A DNA stretch of 64,000 nucleotides, taken from assembly GCA_036365515.1 (NCBI GenBank), contig CM070876.1, positions 99,900,150-99,964,149 of the forward strand. Direction: 5' to 3'. Position numbers and translations under genes: made by a program. The notes under the pieces were generated by a model that saw only the letters and a list, made by a program, of their open reading frames with translations, did not search any database and was not told where the DNA came from. Below are positions 33,166 to 43,790 of this stretch, one piece after another. Each line of letters opens with the position of its first letter. Position 1 is the stretch's first letter. Source of the stretch: Torymus aiolomorphi (Eukaryota; Arthropoda; Insecta; Hymenoptera; Torymidae).

Positions 33166-35440
33166 GAGTCAAAAATGATCAATTTTTTGTTACTTGCTGA
33201 AAATTATACAATGTTGGCAGTTTATAAATTATAAAATATGTTATTCTATTGCATTTTGTTCTAAAATGAAAATACAAATTTGAACGGAAGTTATCGGTCT
33301 ATTACAACAGGAGTTAAACGCATTACAAATTTTATAAACTTAATTATACATTAAACAATGAAATTTCTTATGCAAACTTTATAAAAACATTAGACTATTC
33401 ATTCTAGCTAATATATCAATCATATTATTAAGTTATTTTATTAAATTAATACATTTTCCTTAGATTTTCTATTATTTATTTAAAATATTTGAAATTTAAT
33501 TAGTTTTCGTAAGTAACAATGTGTTAAAATACAACTATTGTCCAGTAAAATGTTTTATCTAATGTGTATATTTCATAAAACTTGCATTAACAATGAAAAT
33601 TACTTATAAATAGTCATAATAGTTAATTATTATTAAAAAAACGTACGAATTACAAATGTATTATTCAAATTCTAAACAGTTTATCATCTAAACTTAAAGT
33701 CTAGTTAGTTAATCTAGTAGAAATAGACAAATGGATTATTATTACTATAAAAACATATTATAATAATGGATTTTCTCATCTCTTAATTTTTACTTAACAT
33801 AATGCAACTTTTATCTTAAACAAAAATTATTTTTCTAATTATAATTAATGAGATATCTAGCGTTATTCTAAAATAATATTCTTATGCTATAGTACATTGA
33901 GTCCCAAAAGATGCTGGAAAATGCGTCTCCGCGCAGGAAGACTGAGAAAAATCTATTTTTAGACGAGCCATGTGTTTTGGGGCTGATGTAGCTGACAAAC
34001 ATCTTCTTTGTCTCGGGTTTTCCTATAATTAACAATCTAGATATTCTACCATGAATTGAATTATTTATCTTACTAAATAATTATGTAGCAAGATATTACA
34101 ACTTGAATGAAAATGCTACGACTATTTTAATGATAGTTATTCGGAATACAAAATTTTACTAACTTAATAATCTAATTTACAATGAAATCATATATGATAA
34201 ATTTATAATAACAGTCAATTATCTAAAATAAACTAAAACCTAAATGCTTTGTTATCAAAACTTGTTGATTTATATAATATAATAGCTATTATAGTAATTA
34301 TTTATCGTTGGTTAATAAAGATTCTTTACATGGTTATAGGTAGCGTTTATAAAATGCATATGGTTACTCATAGAGCTATATTTTTGGGTTTTTGTTACTA
34401 GATCTTTGTATTATTAATACAAAAACAACAAAGCTGTTGATTGCAATTTAACAAAGAATATATATAATTAATATTATTTTTCCTAATTTCCTTACTGTTA
34501 TATTTAATATCGGTTGTTGTTAAAATAATTTTATTGATAACGGTTTGAGAGATAATGTAAAATAATATTTCAATGTATAGTATAAGTCATGTTTTGAAAA
34601 ACTCGGAAAAGCGCGTCCCTGCGTGGGAAAGCGTCGTATCTATATTTAGTATGGGCCATGTGTTTTACAGCCCCAAGATTACGCATCCGCTAGGGCTATC
34701 GTCTTCTTAAGGCTAATTCCACATTTTGAAGGAATATTTCCAACTCACATGTAATTGTTCAAAATCCAAAAATGTTTGTTAAATTTGTGATATGTAATAA
34801 AACAGTTTATTTATTTATAGCAGAAGAAAAACAGAAGGTTGAATAAGTTTCATTATTTGAGTAGGAAAAATATTCTTTCATGAATGTGTCTTAAAGTAGT
34901 TATTGTAATTTTATATTTGTTTGTGATTGTGAATGGAAAACCTTATAAACTCTTATACCTCGCGTTTGGAACGGTTTGCTAGTTAGGTCAAACGTATAAA
35001 GGAAGAATTACAATTGTGATTATTGCACAAGGGTTTGTTTAACAATTCGTACTTAAATTATTATTTAAAATATATCCTTGTAGAAAATTAACCCTAATTT
35101 ATAACTAACTCATTAATACAACTGAAGTATTTCTAAATAAAATTGTATTGCAGAAATATTGTAATTCAACTAAAGGTTTTACTATTGAACATTTTTTTAT
35201 TAGAGTGAGGTTACTTACTTTTGTACAAGAGAATATAATAATCTTCGATAAACAATTGCGTATTATAATTTTACAGTATCTGTGATCGTAGGTATAATCG
35301 GATATAATTTTTATTTATTTAAAAGTAGTGTTTGTCTTTATCAAGAAGAAAGGAAAGTTTACAGTCCGTTTTTATATTAAGTCTAAATATAGCCTTTTAA
35401 GGAAAAGGAAATTACAAGATTAAAAATTCAGAAATTTTAA
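33166..35440. other. AT-rich region with two related GC islands, no gene
   Basis: Stop-dense AT-rich DNA. Two short islands stand out at 33898-34020 and 34590-34715. They share GGAAAA-GCGTC-C-GCG-GGA, a TCTAT-TTTAG spacer and GCCATGTGTTTT followed by a GC-rich stretch and a TCTTCTT block. The islands are otherwise diverged and have no long frame, so they may be old repeat copies or non-coding RNA relics. Confidence 0.45.
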
Positions 35441-35469
35441 AGCATGCGCCGCGTCGGTGTTTTATGACA

Positions 35470-36766
35470 GCTTGAGACTCCGAGAAGCGCAGGTCACATC
35501 TACAACCCTTGGTGCAATAGTGTCGGTAGGGTAGTAGGTGTTCAGGGTTATGACTATGGTTCATCGCATAAAAATATATACAAAAAAAAATTTTCCCATC
35601 GTAGACGGTTCCGTTACACGTCGTTTTTATATGTTTTAGGTACGAGCGTGGGTCTACTAATATATTTATGAATATTCTAACGTAAGTAACTATTTTCTAT
35701 TTCAATAAGCAGTACATAAAAAGAGTAACATGTACAAGTTTGGTTTAGCGTAAGCTTTTCTAATTATTCAAACGATCACTTCAAAGGATTAATTTCTCGC
35801 ACTTATAGTGAAATGAACTATTAAACTGTATTTGGAAAACAACGCAGATAATTTATAAGTAGGAGAAACTAAAAACACATTATTCAATTTTCAGATACCA
35901 GACATGCAGGGCTAACGACATCTATTGATAGTCCGGACGAACACATGCAAAAGGAAATTTCTATTTATGAATAAAAACGTAATGCTCTTGGACCTCGTAT
36001 TGAATTTACGACGAGTCATCGGCTGTGTTGACTATGGTCATAACCACAGTGTGGCTTTTTGAGTATACGGGTGTCGATGCGCGGACGCGTGACCGCGAGC
36101 TTGACTCTTGACATGAAAAAGCACCAAGTTTTTTCAAGTAAGAATCAAGAATGTTATCAAGTAACAATTTATTCTCATTTATTTGGAATTTTCAATAAAA
36201 AGTCATTTATTTCAGGATGACAATGAGGACAGAAATTAAGGAAACGGACAGCAAGGCCAAGAACGAAACGGCCAATAAAGACGTGGAAGAAGAAGCTTCG
36301 TCCTGACATGGATTTGGACAACGAAAATTCCCTTGGTAATAATCCAAATGAGATAATTATATTATATCTTTTCGAAAAGTTTGTATTAATTTATTGAATA
36401 TTTTGTTTCATTGTACTCCCCAGCTCGGAGATCAAGGAGATGAACAGCGTGGTGGCCGAGCGCTTAGTGAAGGTAAAATAATAATTACAACAATATTAAA
36501 ACTTACTTTTATTATATAAACATTACTTACTATTAGTATAATAATCTTATATTGTACCATTTTATACATATTTAATTGAAATATTTTTTTAGGAAATACA
36601 GAAATACGAGAATGCCAAAGTTGAGGAGGACTTCAAAAATGATATTAGAAATACGGTTCAAGAAAGCCTGAGGACGTATCGGACGGCCCAGATGATCTCG
36701 CAACTGTCTTCAATTTTTTCCCCGCAATTTCTTCCAAATCGACATTTGCAGTGGAGAATGGGATGA
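35470..36766 (+). pseudogene. Second spliced coiled-coil protein gene relic
   Basis: Exon-like blocks with good boundaries: about 35478-35570, a Gly/Tyr-containing frame (PRSAGHIYNPWCNSVGRVVG, VQGYDYGSSH); 35641-35682 (GTTTTAG/GTAAGT); a block after TTTTCAG near 35896 with frame RHAGLTTSIDSPDEHMQKE; 36218-36334 (TTTCAG/GTAATA; MRTEIKETDSKAKNETANK, then TGA); 36425-36473 (CCCAG/GTAAAA; SEIKEMNSVVAERLVK); and 36595-36766 after TTTTTTTAG, ending in TGA. The last two join in frame and encode a charged helix (EIQKYENAKVEEDFKND, then IRNTVQESLRTYRTAQMISQL). The last exon resembles that of the 9.8-12.3 kb gene in length, charge pattern and position. Upstream phases do not all fit and there are stops, so this is probably a decayed paralogue. 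The function is unknown. Confidence 0.45.
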
Positions 36767-36825
36767 AGACATTTCATATTATTTAAAAAAATTTGTACTA
36801 TTTTTTTCAAGTATTTAATAGTATA

Positions 36826-37140
36826 TTACGCACCGACGAAGGAAAAAACTTGGACAGTCCATATCTCGTGTAAATTGCCACCCGAGCCGAAGGCTACGTG
36901 AGTAATATACAATCTCAACTCAGGCATGAAATAGGTCTTTTCCACGCGTGAAGTGGGTAAGAAAATTTTGCATTTCGAGCGTATTTTATGAATAAACTGG
37001 TAAAAAATAGCTATTTTTACCCTGAAAACGAGGGAGAAATGAATAATAGGTGAGAAGTGAGAAATGCCTCCATTTCTCACCTGTTATTCATTTCCCCCTT
37101 TTTTTTAGATAGAAATGGCTATTTCTCGACTGTTTTAACT
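36826..37140 (-). repeat. Inverted hairpin-cluster repeat plus palindromes
   Basis: AATAGTATATTACGCACC and GGACAGTCCATATCTCGTG with TTGCCACCCGAGC (36830-36890) are the reverse complement of 9480-9565, including the TACTATT end. Next to it GAGAAATGAATAATAGGTGAG pairs with CTCACCTGTTATTCATTTC around 37052-37068, and TAAAAAATAGCTATTTTTA and GAAATGGCTATTTC are near-perfect short palindromes. The minus-strand ORF over it is a repeat shadow. Confidence 0.65.
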
Positions 37141-37253
37141 ATATTATAGTGTTCCGTACTTATTGGGGGTGTCAGACCCAATTTTTACCGACCGAGCAAA
37201 AAATATATTGTTTTTAATAGAAAAAAAATATATATAACGATATATGAAAAATA

Positions 37254-37443
37254 ATGAGTGCACTGCCCTCCGTAATTACATTATTAATCATTCTGCAAAA
37301 TGCCAAGTCAATATTCAAAAGCGTCTAAGAATGACATTTGAATGAATATTTCGTTCAAATGCCATTCTCAGATGCCTTAAAATATCGACGTGAAACTTTG
37401 CAGCATGATTCATAATGTCATTACGGAGGGCAATGCACTCATG
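37254..37443. mobile_element. ~190-bp hairpin MITE
   Basis: AATGAGTGCACTGCCCTCCG at the left is mirrored by CGGAGGGCAATGCACTCAT at the right. Pairing continues inward (GTAATTACATTAT against ATAATGTCATTAC, and TTTGAATGAATATT against its complement). Arms are about 85 bp. No ORF of interest. Confidence 0.75.
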
Positions 37444-37497
37444 ATTATGCATAATATTAAAAAAAAAATAGATTATTGTACCATATGGGTAATATGT

Positions 37498-37893
37498 AGC
37501 ATCGCGAGATTCGCGAGTCGGCGACGGCAGCGACGGCCGCGGCCAGCGGCGCGGCCTTGCCCGTGTGTGTGTACGCGTATGCGCTGCCGGCTGCAGCACA
37601 GCTGAGCTATCCATCGCCGATGCCTGGGCCTAGGTTAGGCCCTCCGGGAGGCGGTCCCGTGTTGCCGCCACCACCTCCGCCGCCACCTTCGCCACCTGTG
37701 CCCTCCTCTATCCATTGATGCTTGTCGACGTGTCATCGGTGTGCCTGCCGCCTGGACCGCTCGCAGACGGCGCAGCCTGGAGCGCCGCATCAGCCGCCCA
37801 CCTCGCAGACCATAGCGTCCGTACCGCACCGTGTGCGTGCACACCCAACAAACGGTGCCGCTTGGACTTGGCCCCGCCGTAAGACAGAAAAGT
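37498..37893 (+). CDS. GC-rich Ala/Pro-rich exon-like ORF, one TGA
   Basis: A GC-rich island in AT-rich DNA holds a frame open from a TAG at about 37495 to a TAA near 37893, apart from one TGA at about 37717. It encodes an Ala-rich stretch (ESATAATAAASGAALPV), then YPSPMPGPRLGPPGGGPV, a run of eight Pro, PPVPSS, the TGA, and HQPPTSQTIASVPHRV. Upstream TATGTAG could be an acceptor. This composition is typical of disordered parts of animal nuclear regulators. I cannot identify the gene. It may be a duplicated exon or a pseudogene fragment; base composition unlike its neighbours suggests a separate origin. The minus-strand frame over 37635-37904 is Arg-rich and less protein-like. Confidence 0.35.
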
Positions 37894-38164
37894 AAGTCAT
37901 TCAAGAATTTATTTATTTTACGGCGTTGTTATTTGTACGACAGATCTGTCGTACAAATAACCTATAACCCACTTAGAAACGTGTAAAAATCACTGTTTTG
38001 AAACGCTGACATGGAAGGGACTATTATTTCTTTGGTCAAGCGTCAATCCTTGCCTATTTTTTTCTTTAATCAAGCGTCAATTCTTCGGCTAAAGAAAATT
38101 GAAGGTTAGATTTTACGTATATATAGGTATACCTATCTACAGCGATCTGGCGTACAAATAACAA

Positions 38165-41050
38165 CGGCCAACTGTAGATTTGATGCGCTTTTTCGATTTT
38201 TCATTCCAAAGATTACAGATCTAAATAATCAGCAAGTGTGGAGATACTGCATTTTCTGTGTGTATCTCAAAATATTTTCAAGAAAAGTCATTTCCTCCAA
38301 ACTGGCTGATTGAGTAGATCTGAAACTAATATACAATGCCTCAGCACACGCGCTTTTTCGACTTTTCATTTCAAAGATCCCTTTCCATTCTCTACAAATA
38401 TTTCAAACTTTACACACACTATGTAACACATGCTGAGGTACTGTTTATCAAGTTTCAGATCTAAATAATTAGCAAGTGTGGAGATATTGCAATTAGTATG
38501 CTCTTTCTAAGAAATGTTCAAGAAAAAAGTTATTTCCCGTACACTGGCTGATTGAAAAAATCTAAAATTTAACATACAATGCCTTTACATGTATTGGATT
38601 GCGTGTTAACATTCTGGTAAGCTTTGAGCAATGGTCAGGAGGTCTTAGTTGAAAATGCACCTGCGCTTTTTCGACTTTTCAGTCCAAAGATCCCTTTCCA
38701 TTCTCTCAACATATCTTAAACTTTACACGCACCGTGCAATACATGCTGAGGGACAGTTTATCAAGTTTCAGATTTACATTATTAGCAAATCTGGAGATAT
38801 TGCAATTTTTGTGCTTTTTCAGGAAATTTTTAAGAAAGAAAAGTAGTTTCCTCCAAACTGGCTGATGGAGTATATCTGAAACTCAATATGCAATGCCTCA
38901 GCATGCATTGCATTGCATGAGAACAGTCTGGTAAACTATGAGAAAGTGTGGGGAGGTTTTTGTCGCAAATGCACATGCGGCTTTTCGATATTTCGTTCCA
39001 AAGATCCCGTTCCATTCCCTACAAGTATCTTAAACTTTCGATACATAATGGCATACATGCTGAGGGACAGTTTATCAAGTTTCAGATCTACATAATTAGC
39101 AAGTCTGGAGATATTGCAATTTTTGTGCTTTTTCAGGAAATTTTAAGAAAGAAAAGTAATTTCCTCCAAACTGGCTGATTGAGTAGATCTGAAACCTAAT
39201 ATACAATGCCTCAGTATGTACTAGATTGTGTGTAAACATTCTCATACACTTTAAGCGAGGATGAGGAGGTCTACGTTGGAAATCCACACGCACTTTTTCG
39301 ACTTTTCATTTCAAAGATCCCTTTCCATTCTCTACAAATATTTCAAACTTTACACACACTATGTAACACATGCTGAGGTACTGTTTATCAAATTTCAGAT
39401 CTAAATAATTAGCAAGTGTGGAGATATTGCAATTTGTATGCTCTTTCTAAGAAATCTTCAAGAAAAAAGTTCTTTCCCGTACACTTGCTGACTGAAAAGA
39501 TCTAAAATTTAATATACAATGCCTTAACATGTATTAGATTGCGTGTTAACATTCTGGTAAGCTTTGAGCAATGGTCAGGAGGTCTTAGTTGGAAATGCAC
39601 CTGCGCTTTTTCGACTTTTCAGTCCAAAGATCCCTTTACATTCTCTCAACATATCTTAAACTTTACACACACCGTACAATACATGCTAAGGGATAGTTTA
39701 TCAAGTTTCAGATCTATATAATTAGTAAATCTGGAGATATTGCAATTTTTGTGCTTTTTCAGGAAATTTTTAAGAAAGAAAAGTAATTTCCTCCGAACTG
39801 GCTGATGGAGTATATCTGAAACTTAATATGCAATGCCTCAGCATGCATTGCATTGTGTGAGAACATTCTGGTAAACTATGAGAAAGTGTGAGGAGGGTTT
39901 TGTCGCAAATGCACATGCGGATTTTCGACATTTCGTTCCAAAGATTCCGTTCCATTCCCTACAAGTATCTTAACCTTTTCGCTCCGGAGATTTTTCCTTT
40001 AAAATTGACCTCGCATTTCAGCTGAATTTCATAACTTAAGTGAATGAACTTCTTATGATAAGTCGCCATACGGAGTGCTGGTCCATATATGGACCAGTCC
40101 CATAGCGAAAAGTTTAAACGTTCCATACATAATGGCATACATGCGAAGGGACAGTTTATCAAGTTTCAGATCTACATAATTAGCAAGTCTGGAGATATTG
40201 CAATTTTTGTGCTTTTATGGAAATTTTTAAGAAAGAAAAGTAATTTCCTTCAAACTGGCTGATTGAGTAGATCTGAAACCTAATATACAATGCCTCAGCA
40301 TGTACTGGATTGTGTGTAAACATTCTCATAAACTTTAAGCGAGGGTGAGGAGGTCTACATTGGAAATGCACAGGCGCTTTTTCAACTTTTCATTTCAAAG
40401 ATCCCTTTCCATTCTCTACAAATATTTCAAACTTTACACACACTATGTAATACATGCTGAGGGATTGTTTATCAAGTTTCAAATCTAAATAATTAGCAAG
40501 TGTGGAGATATTGCATTTTGTATGCTCTTTTTAAGAAATGTTCAAGAAAAAAAGTTCTTTCTCGTACACTTGCTGATTGAAAAGATCTAAAATTTAATAT
40601 ACAATGCCTCAACATGTATTGGATTGTGTGTTAACGTTCTGGTAAACTTTAAGCGAGGGTGAGGAGGTCTTAGTTGGAAATGCACATGCGCTTTTTCGAC
40701 TTTTCATTCCAAAGATCCCTTTCCATTCTCTACAAATATCTTAAACTTTACACACACTATGTTGTACATGCTGAGGGATTACATACCAGGTTTCAGTTCT
40801 AAATAATCAGCAAGAGTGGAGATACTGCATTTTCTGTCTGTTTTTCAAGAAGTTTTAAAAAACAAGTTATTTTCTCCATACTGGTTAATTGAGTAGATCT
40901 GAAAATGGATATACAATCAGTCAGCATGTATTGCATAGTGTGTATGTAATTCTAGTAAATTTTAAGCGAGGGTGAGGAGGTCTTAGTTGGAAATGCACAT
41001 GCACTTTTTCGACTTTTCATTCCAAAGATCTCTTTCCATTCTCTACAGAT
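38165..41050 (+). repeat. ~313-bp satellite, about nine units
   Basis: CTTTTTCGACTTTTCATTCCAAAGATC recurs at about 38353, 38666, 38979, 39293, 39606, 39919, 40376, 40690 and 41004, a regular 313-315 bp step. The one long step is explained by an inserted 140-bp element at 39974. Other unit landmarks are CATGCTGAGGGACAGTTTATC and AACTGGCTGATTGAGTAGATC. The 60-75 codon ORFs in it are not conserved as proteins. Confidence 0.9.
39974..40113. mobile_element. 140-bp TTAA-flanked MITE in the satellite
   Basis: TTAA lies on both sides (39970-39973 and 40114-40117). The ends CCTTTTCGCT and AGCGAAAAGT are 10-bp inverted repeats with one mismatch. An inner perfect palindrome TGGTCCATATATGGACCA lies at about 40079-40096. 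Removing the element and one TTAA restores the ACAAGTATCTTAAAC-type satellite sequence. TTAA duplication and the short TIR point to mobilisation by a piggyBac-type transposase supplied elsewhere. Confidence 0.85.
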
Positions 41051-41059
41051 ATCTTAACT

Positions 41060-41950
41060 TTCCATCTATCTACTCCCTCTGTTTCTGGCAGGTCGATACT
41101 GCTATCCTCATTCCTATACTGCTTAACACTTTATTAATATATTCTGTTTTGCCCTAGGCGAAGAACTCCTGCAGAAGACAACACGTCTTCATATAATTCT
41201 ACTCTGCTCCAGGGCAGCCAACGCAACTACCACGTCCTGAAGACATCAGCTAGACAAACATATCGTAGAAGTGAGAGCGAAGGTGTATATAAATATAGTT
41301 TGATCTCCTGTGCCAGACTCGAGTAAGTACTTCACTTCGGATTTGGACTTTATCTTGTAGTACAGCCGAACCTAGTCTCCAACTTTCCATCGGTCTACTC
41401 CTCTGTTCCTGGCAGTTCGATACTGCTATCCTCATCCCTTCTCCTTAACACATTATTAATATATTTTGTATTGCCCTAGGTGAAGAGCTCCTGTAGAAGA
41501 CAACAAGTCTTCATATAATTCTACTCTTCTCGAGGACAGCCAACGCAACTACCACTTCCCGAGGACATCACCTAGGCGAACACAACGGAGAAGGGAGGGC
41601 GAAGGTGTAGTTGAATGTAGTTCGCGCTTCCGTGACAGACTCGAGTAAGTTCTTCACTTCGCATTTGGACTTTATCCTGTAGTATAGCCGAACCTAGCCT
41701 CCAACTTTCCATCTGTCTACTCCTCTATTCCTAGCAGTTTGATACTGCTCTCCTCATCCCCACTGCCTAAAACATTATTAATATATTTTGTTTTGGTCTA
41801 GGCGAAGAGCTCCTGCAGAAGACAACACGTTTTCATATCACTCTACTCTCCTCGAGGGCAGCCAACGCAACTACCAATTCCCGAGGACATCACCTAGGCG
41901 GACACGACGGAGAAGGGACGACGAATGTCTGCGCTCCCGCGACAGACTCG
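41060..41950 (+). repeat. ~323-bp tandem repeat, three units
   Basis: TCTACTCC-CTCTGTT-CTGGCAG starts units at about 41069, 41394 and 41716. Each unit contains AAGAGCTCCTGCAGAAGACAA, GGCAGCCAACGCAACTACCA, CAGACTCGAGTAAGT and GGACTTTATC-TGTAGTA. CTCGAGTAAGT could be a splice donor, so the array may derive from an amplified exon, but no conserved frame is evident. The last unit runs into the foldback at 41956. Confidence 0.8.
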
Positions 41951-41955
41951 AGATG

Positions 41956-42503
41956 TAGTCTAGGCGCCAGGGGGCTTTCGGTGGCCGATGGATGTCCACA
42001 CTTCCACCAAAGCTTTTCTTACGTATTTTTGTCTGCGGACTCAGAATTTCGAAGGTGGAACGTCGCCAGACTGTTAGTTTTTTGTTATTAACAATTTAAT
42101 TGTTTAAATTGCTGCCAAATCAATATGATTAATTATAACTGAATCCTAACTGCCTAAAACTGTAGTAAATTGATCTAGAATATGCTCGTTTTTTCAGAAT
42201 TGAAAAATTTTGATTAGAACCCGAATTATTGCAAATTTAGTGCAATAAGTCGCGAATTCGAGCGCTATCGTGCATAATTCTAGATCAATTTACTACAGTT
42301 TTAGACAGTTAGGATTCAGTTATAATTAATCATATTGATTTGGCAGCAGTTTAATCTATTAAATTGTTAATAACAAAAAAAGTAACATTCTGGTGACTGT
42401 CCACCTTCGAAATTCAGAATCAGCAGATAAAAATACGTAAGAAAAGCTTTGGTGGAGGCGTGGACATCCATCGGCCACGGAAATCCCCCTGGTGCCTAGA
42501 CTA
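41956..42503. mobile_element. ~548-bp foldback element
   Basis: TAGTCTAGGCGCCAGGGGG at the left is mirrored by CCCCCTGGTGCCTAGACTA at the right. The arms (41956-42180 and 42277-42503) pair almost throughout, including GGCCGATGGATGTCCAC, AAAGCTTTTCTTACGTATTT and TCTAGATCAATTTACTACAG blocks. The ~95-bp loop has no ORF. Confidence 0.85.
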
Positions 42504-42569
42504 ATGTCAGTATTTAGAGCACACCTGATTTTTAGGTACGAATTATATCTCCCCAAAAAGTAACAGTTT

Positions 42570-42745
42570 TCTGCGGGTGTACACGGAAAGAAAACTGTTA
42601 CTGCTACAGTTAAAATGGCTTACTCGTGGAGTATAGGAGTTCCTTTACTATATAAGTAAAGGGGTTTTAGCAATCTTAGTAAGGGACCCATACTTTTACG
42701 GTATGGGTCGCTTATACTTTTAAAGTATGTTGCTTTTCATACTAC
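42570..42745 (+). repeat. Run of short stem-loops
   Basis: Consecutive hairpins occur: AACTGTTACTG...CAGTT near 42590-42610, CCTTTACTATATAAGTAAAGG, ACCCATACTTTTACGGTATGGGT and TACTTTTAAAGTA. CTACAACAGTTAC at about 42743 repeats the first stem. This may be a small composite hairpin element; no further identity is visible. Confidence 0.45.
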
Positions 42746-42916
42746 AACAGTTACACAATTATACGATCGTTGGATCAGCGGCATATACCGTCGTAACAGC
42801 GTCACACGATTTTAGTATACATTGCTTCCACCTTCAATTGTAAGGGAGAAATACTATAGCGGTAACGGTTGCTACCTGCTAATACGGAAATGACAACTAT
42901 TATAAGGAAGTGTTAC

Positions 42917-43365
42917 TTATCGATAATTGAAAGCATCGAATGCGTCGTCTAGGTCTTTGAGGTGGTCAATGACGGAGTCGAGGTGATGCTCTCCGAAGTT
43001 TTTTGCGTTTAGATCTCAGGGCCCATCTAATACGTAGTCCAAGTGTTCGGGGTAGCCGATGATGATGTCTAGGTCGTGCGCTCCGTAGTTTTTTGTCTCT
43101 AGATATTGGAACGTATCAAATGCGTGGTTTAGGTCTTTGGGGTGGCCGATGATGGAGTCTAGCGGGTGCGCTCCGTAGTTTTTTGCATTAAAATATCAGG
43201 GCGCATCTAATACGCAGTGCAGGTGTTCAGGGTAGCCGATGACAAGGTCTAGGTGGTGCGCTTCGTAGTCTTTTGCGTTTGGATAACAGGGCGCATCTAA
43301 TAAGTGGTCCAGGTCTTCGGCGAAGCCGATGACGATATTTAGGTGGTGCGCTCCGTAGTTTTTGG
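42917..43365 (-). pseudogene. Exon of five 30-residue repeats (90-bp units), two TGA
   Basis: On the minus strand the frame is intact from an ATTAG acceptor-like site at 43366 down to a TAA at 42917-42919. It consists of five exact 90-bp units with equivalent points at 43337, 43247, 43157, 43067 and 42977. The consensus is KNYGAHHLDIVIGYPEHLD, then a variable HxLDAPxYLNA tail. Units alternate in type: three have a DAP/DGP tail and two a KDLxxAFDxFxY form. Two units carry TGA (43196-43198 and 43016-43018) exactly where the first has TGT (Cys, 43286-43288). There is no frameshift in 449 bp. An upstream exon must supply the start, because a TGA lies just 5' of the acceptor. Function unknown; regular amphipathic 30-residue units suggest a helical repeat or bundle protein. 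The third-position variation with kept residues implies past selection. Confidence 0.6.
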
Positions 43366-43520
43366 CTAATAGGTGTTGGACATGTCAAAACTTAAAGTAT
43401 TACTAATCACATAATTTTATACTATAAGTAAAAATCGTGATTATAAATAAATACTTATTCGAACGGAATTACGTTCAAATTGACATGTGTTTGTAATAAA
43501 AAAAAAATAGTAAATAAAAA

Positions 43521-43790
43521 AATGCGTATAGGCGAAATACGCACAATTATTCATAATAAATAATGCGTATATGCGAAATGCGCACAATTATTTATCATAC
43601 AAAAATGCGTATAAGCGAAATACGCACAATTATTTATAATAAAAAATTCGTACAAGCGAAATACGCACAATTATTTACAATATCAAAAATATGTATAAGC
43701 GAAATACGCACAGTTGTTTATAATGCAAAAATGCGTATAGACGAAATACTCACAATTATTAGTTATAAGGAAAGGTGTATGGGCGAACAT
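43521..43790 (+). repeat. ~42-bp tandem iterons with TGCGTAT/ATACGCA stem
   Basis: AATGCGTATAGGCGAAATACGCACAATTATT-type units repeat about six times at 41-43 bp, roughly 43521, 43563, 43604, 43647, 43690 and 43730. Within most, TGCGTAT and ATACGCA form a short stem around AGGCGAA. The 77-codon ORF across it changes composition unit by unit because the period is not a multiple of three, so it is not a protein repeat. Confidence 0.8.

Noticed and set aside
36837..36895. A single ~11-kb inverted-repeat-bounded transposon from 25440 to 36895 around the transposase relic
   Set aside because: The inverted copies match the 9.5-kb cluster better than each other, the family is dispersed through the window, and no target duplication or matching outer ends were found.
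43521..43790. CRISPR-like array
   Set aside because: Short near-identical repeats with a small stem, but the spacers are not unique sequences, there are no cas genes, and the window is eukaryotic.
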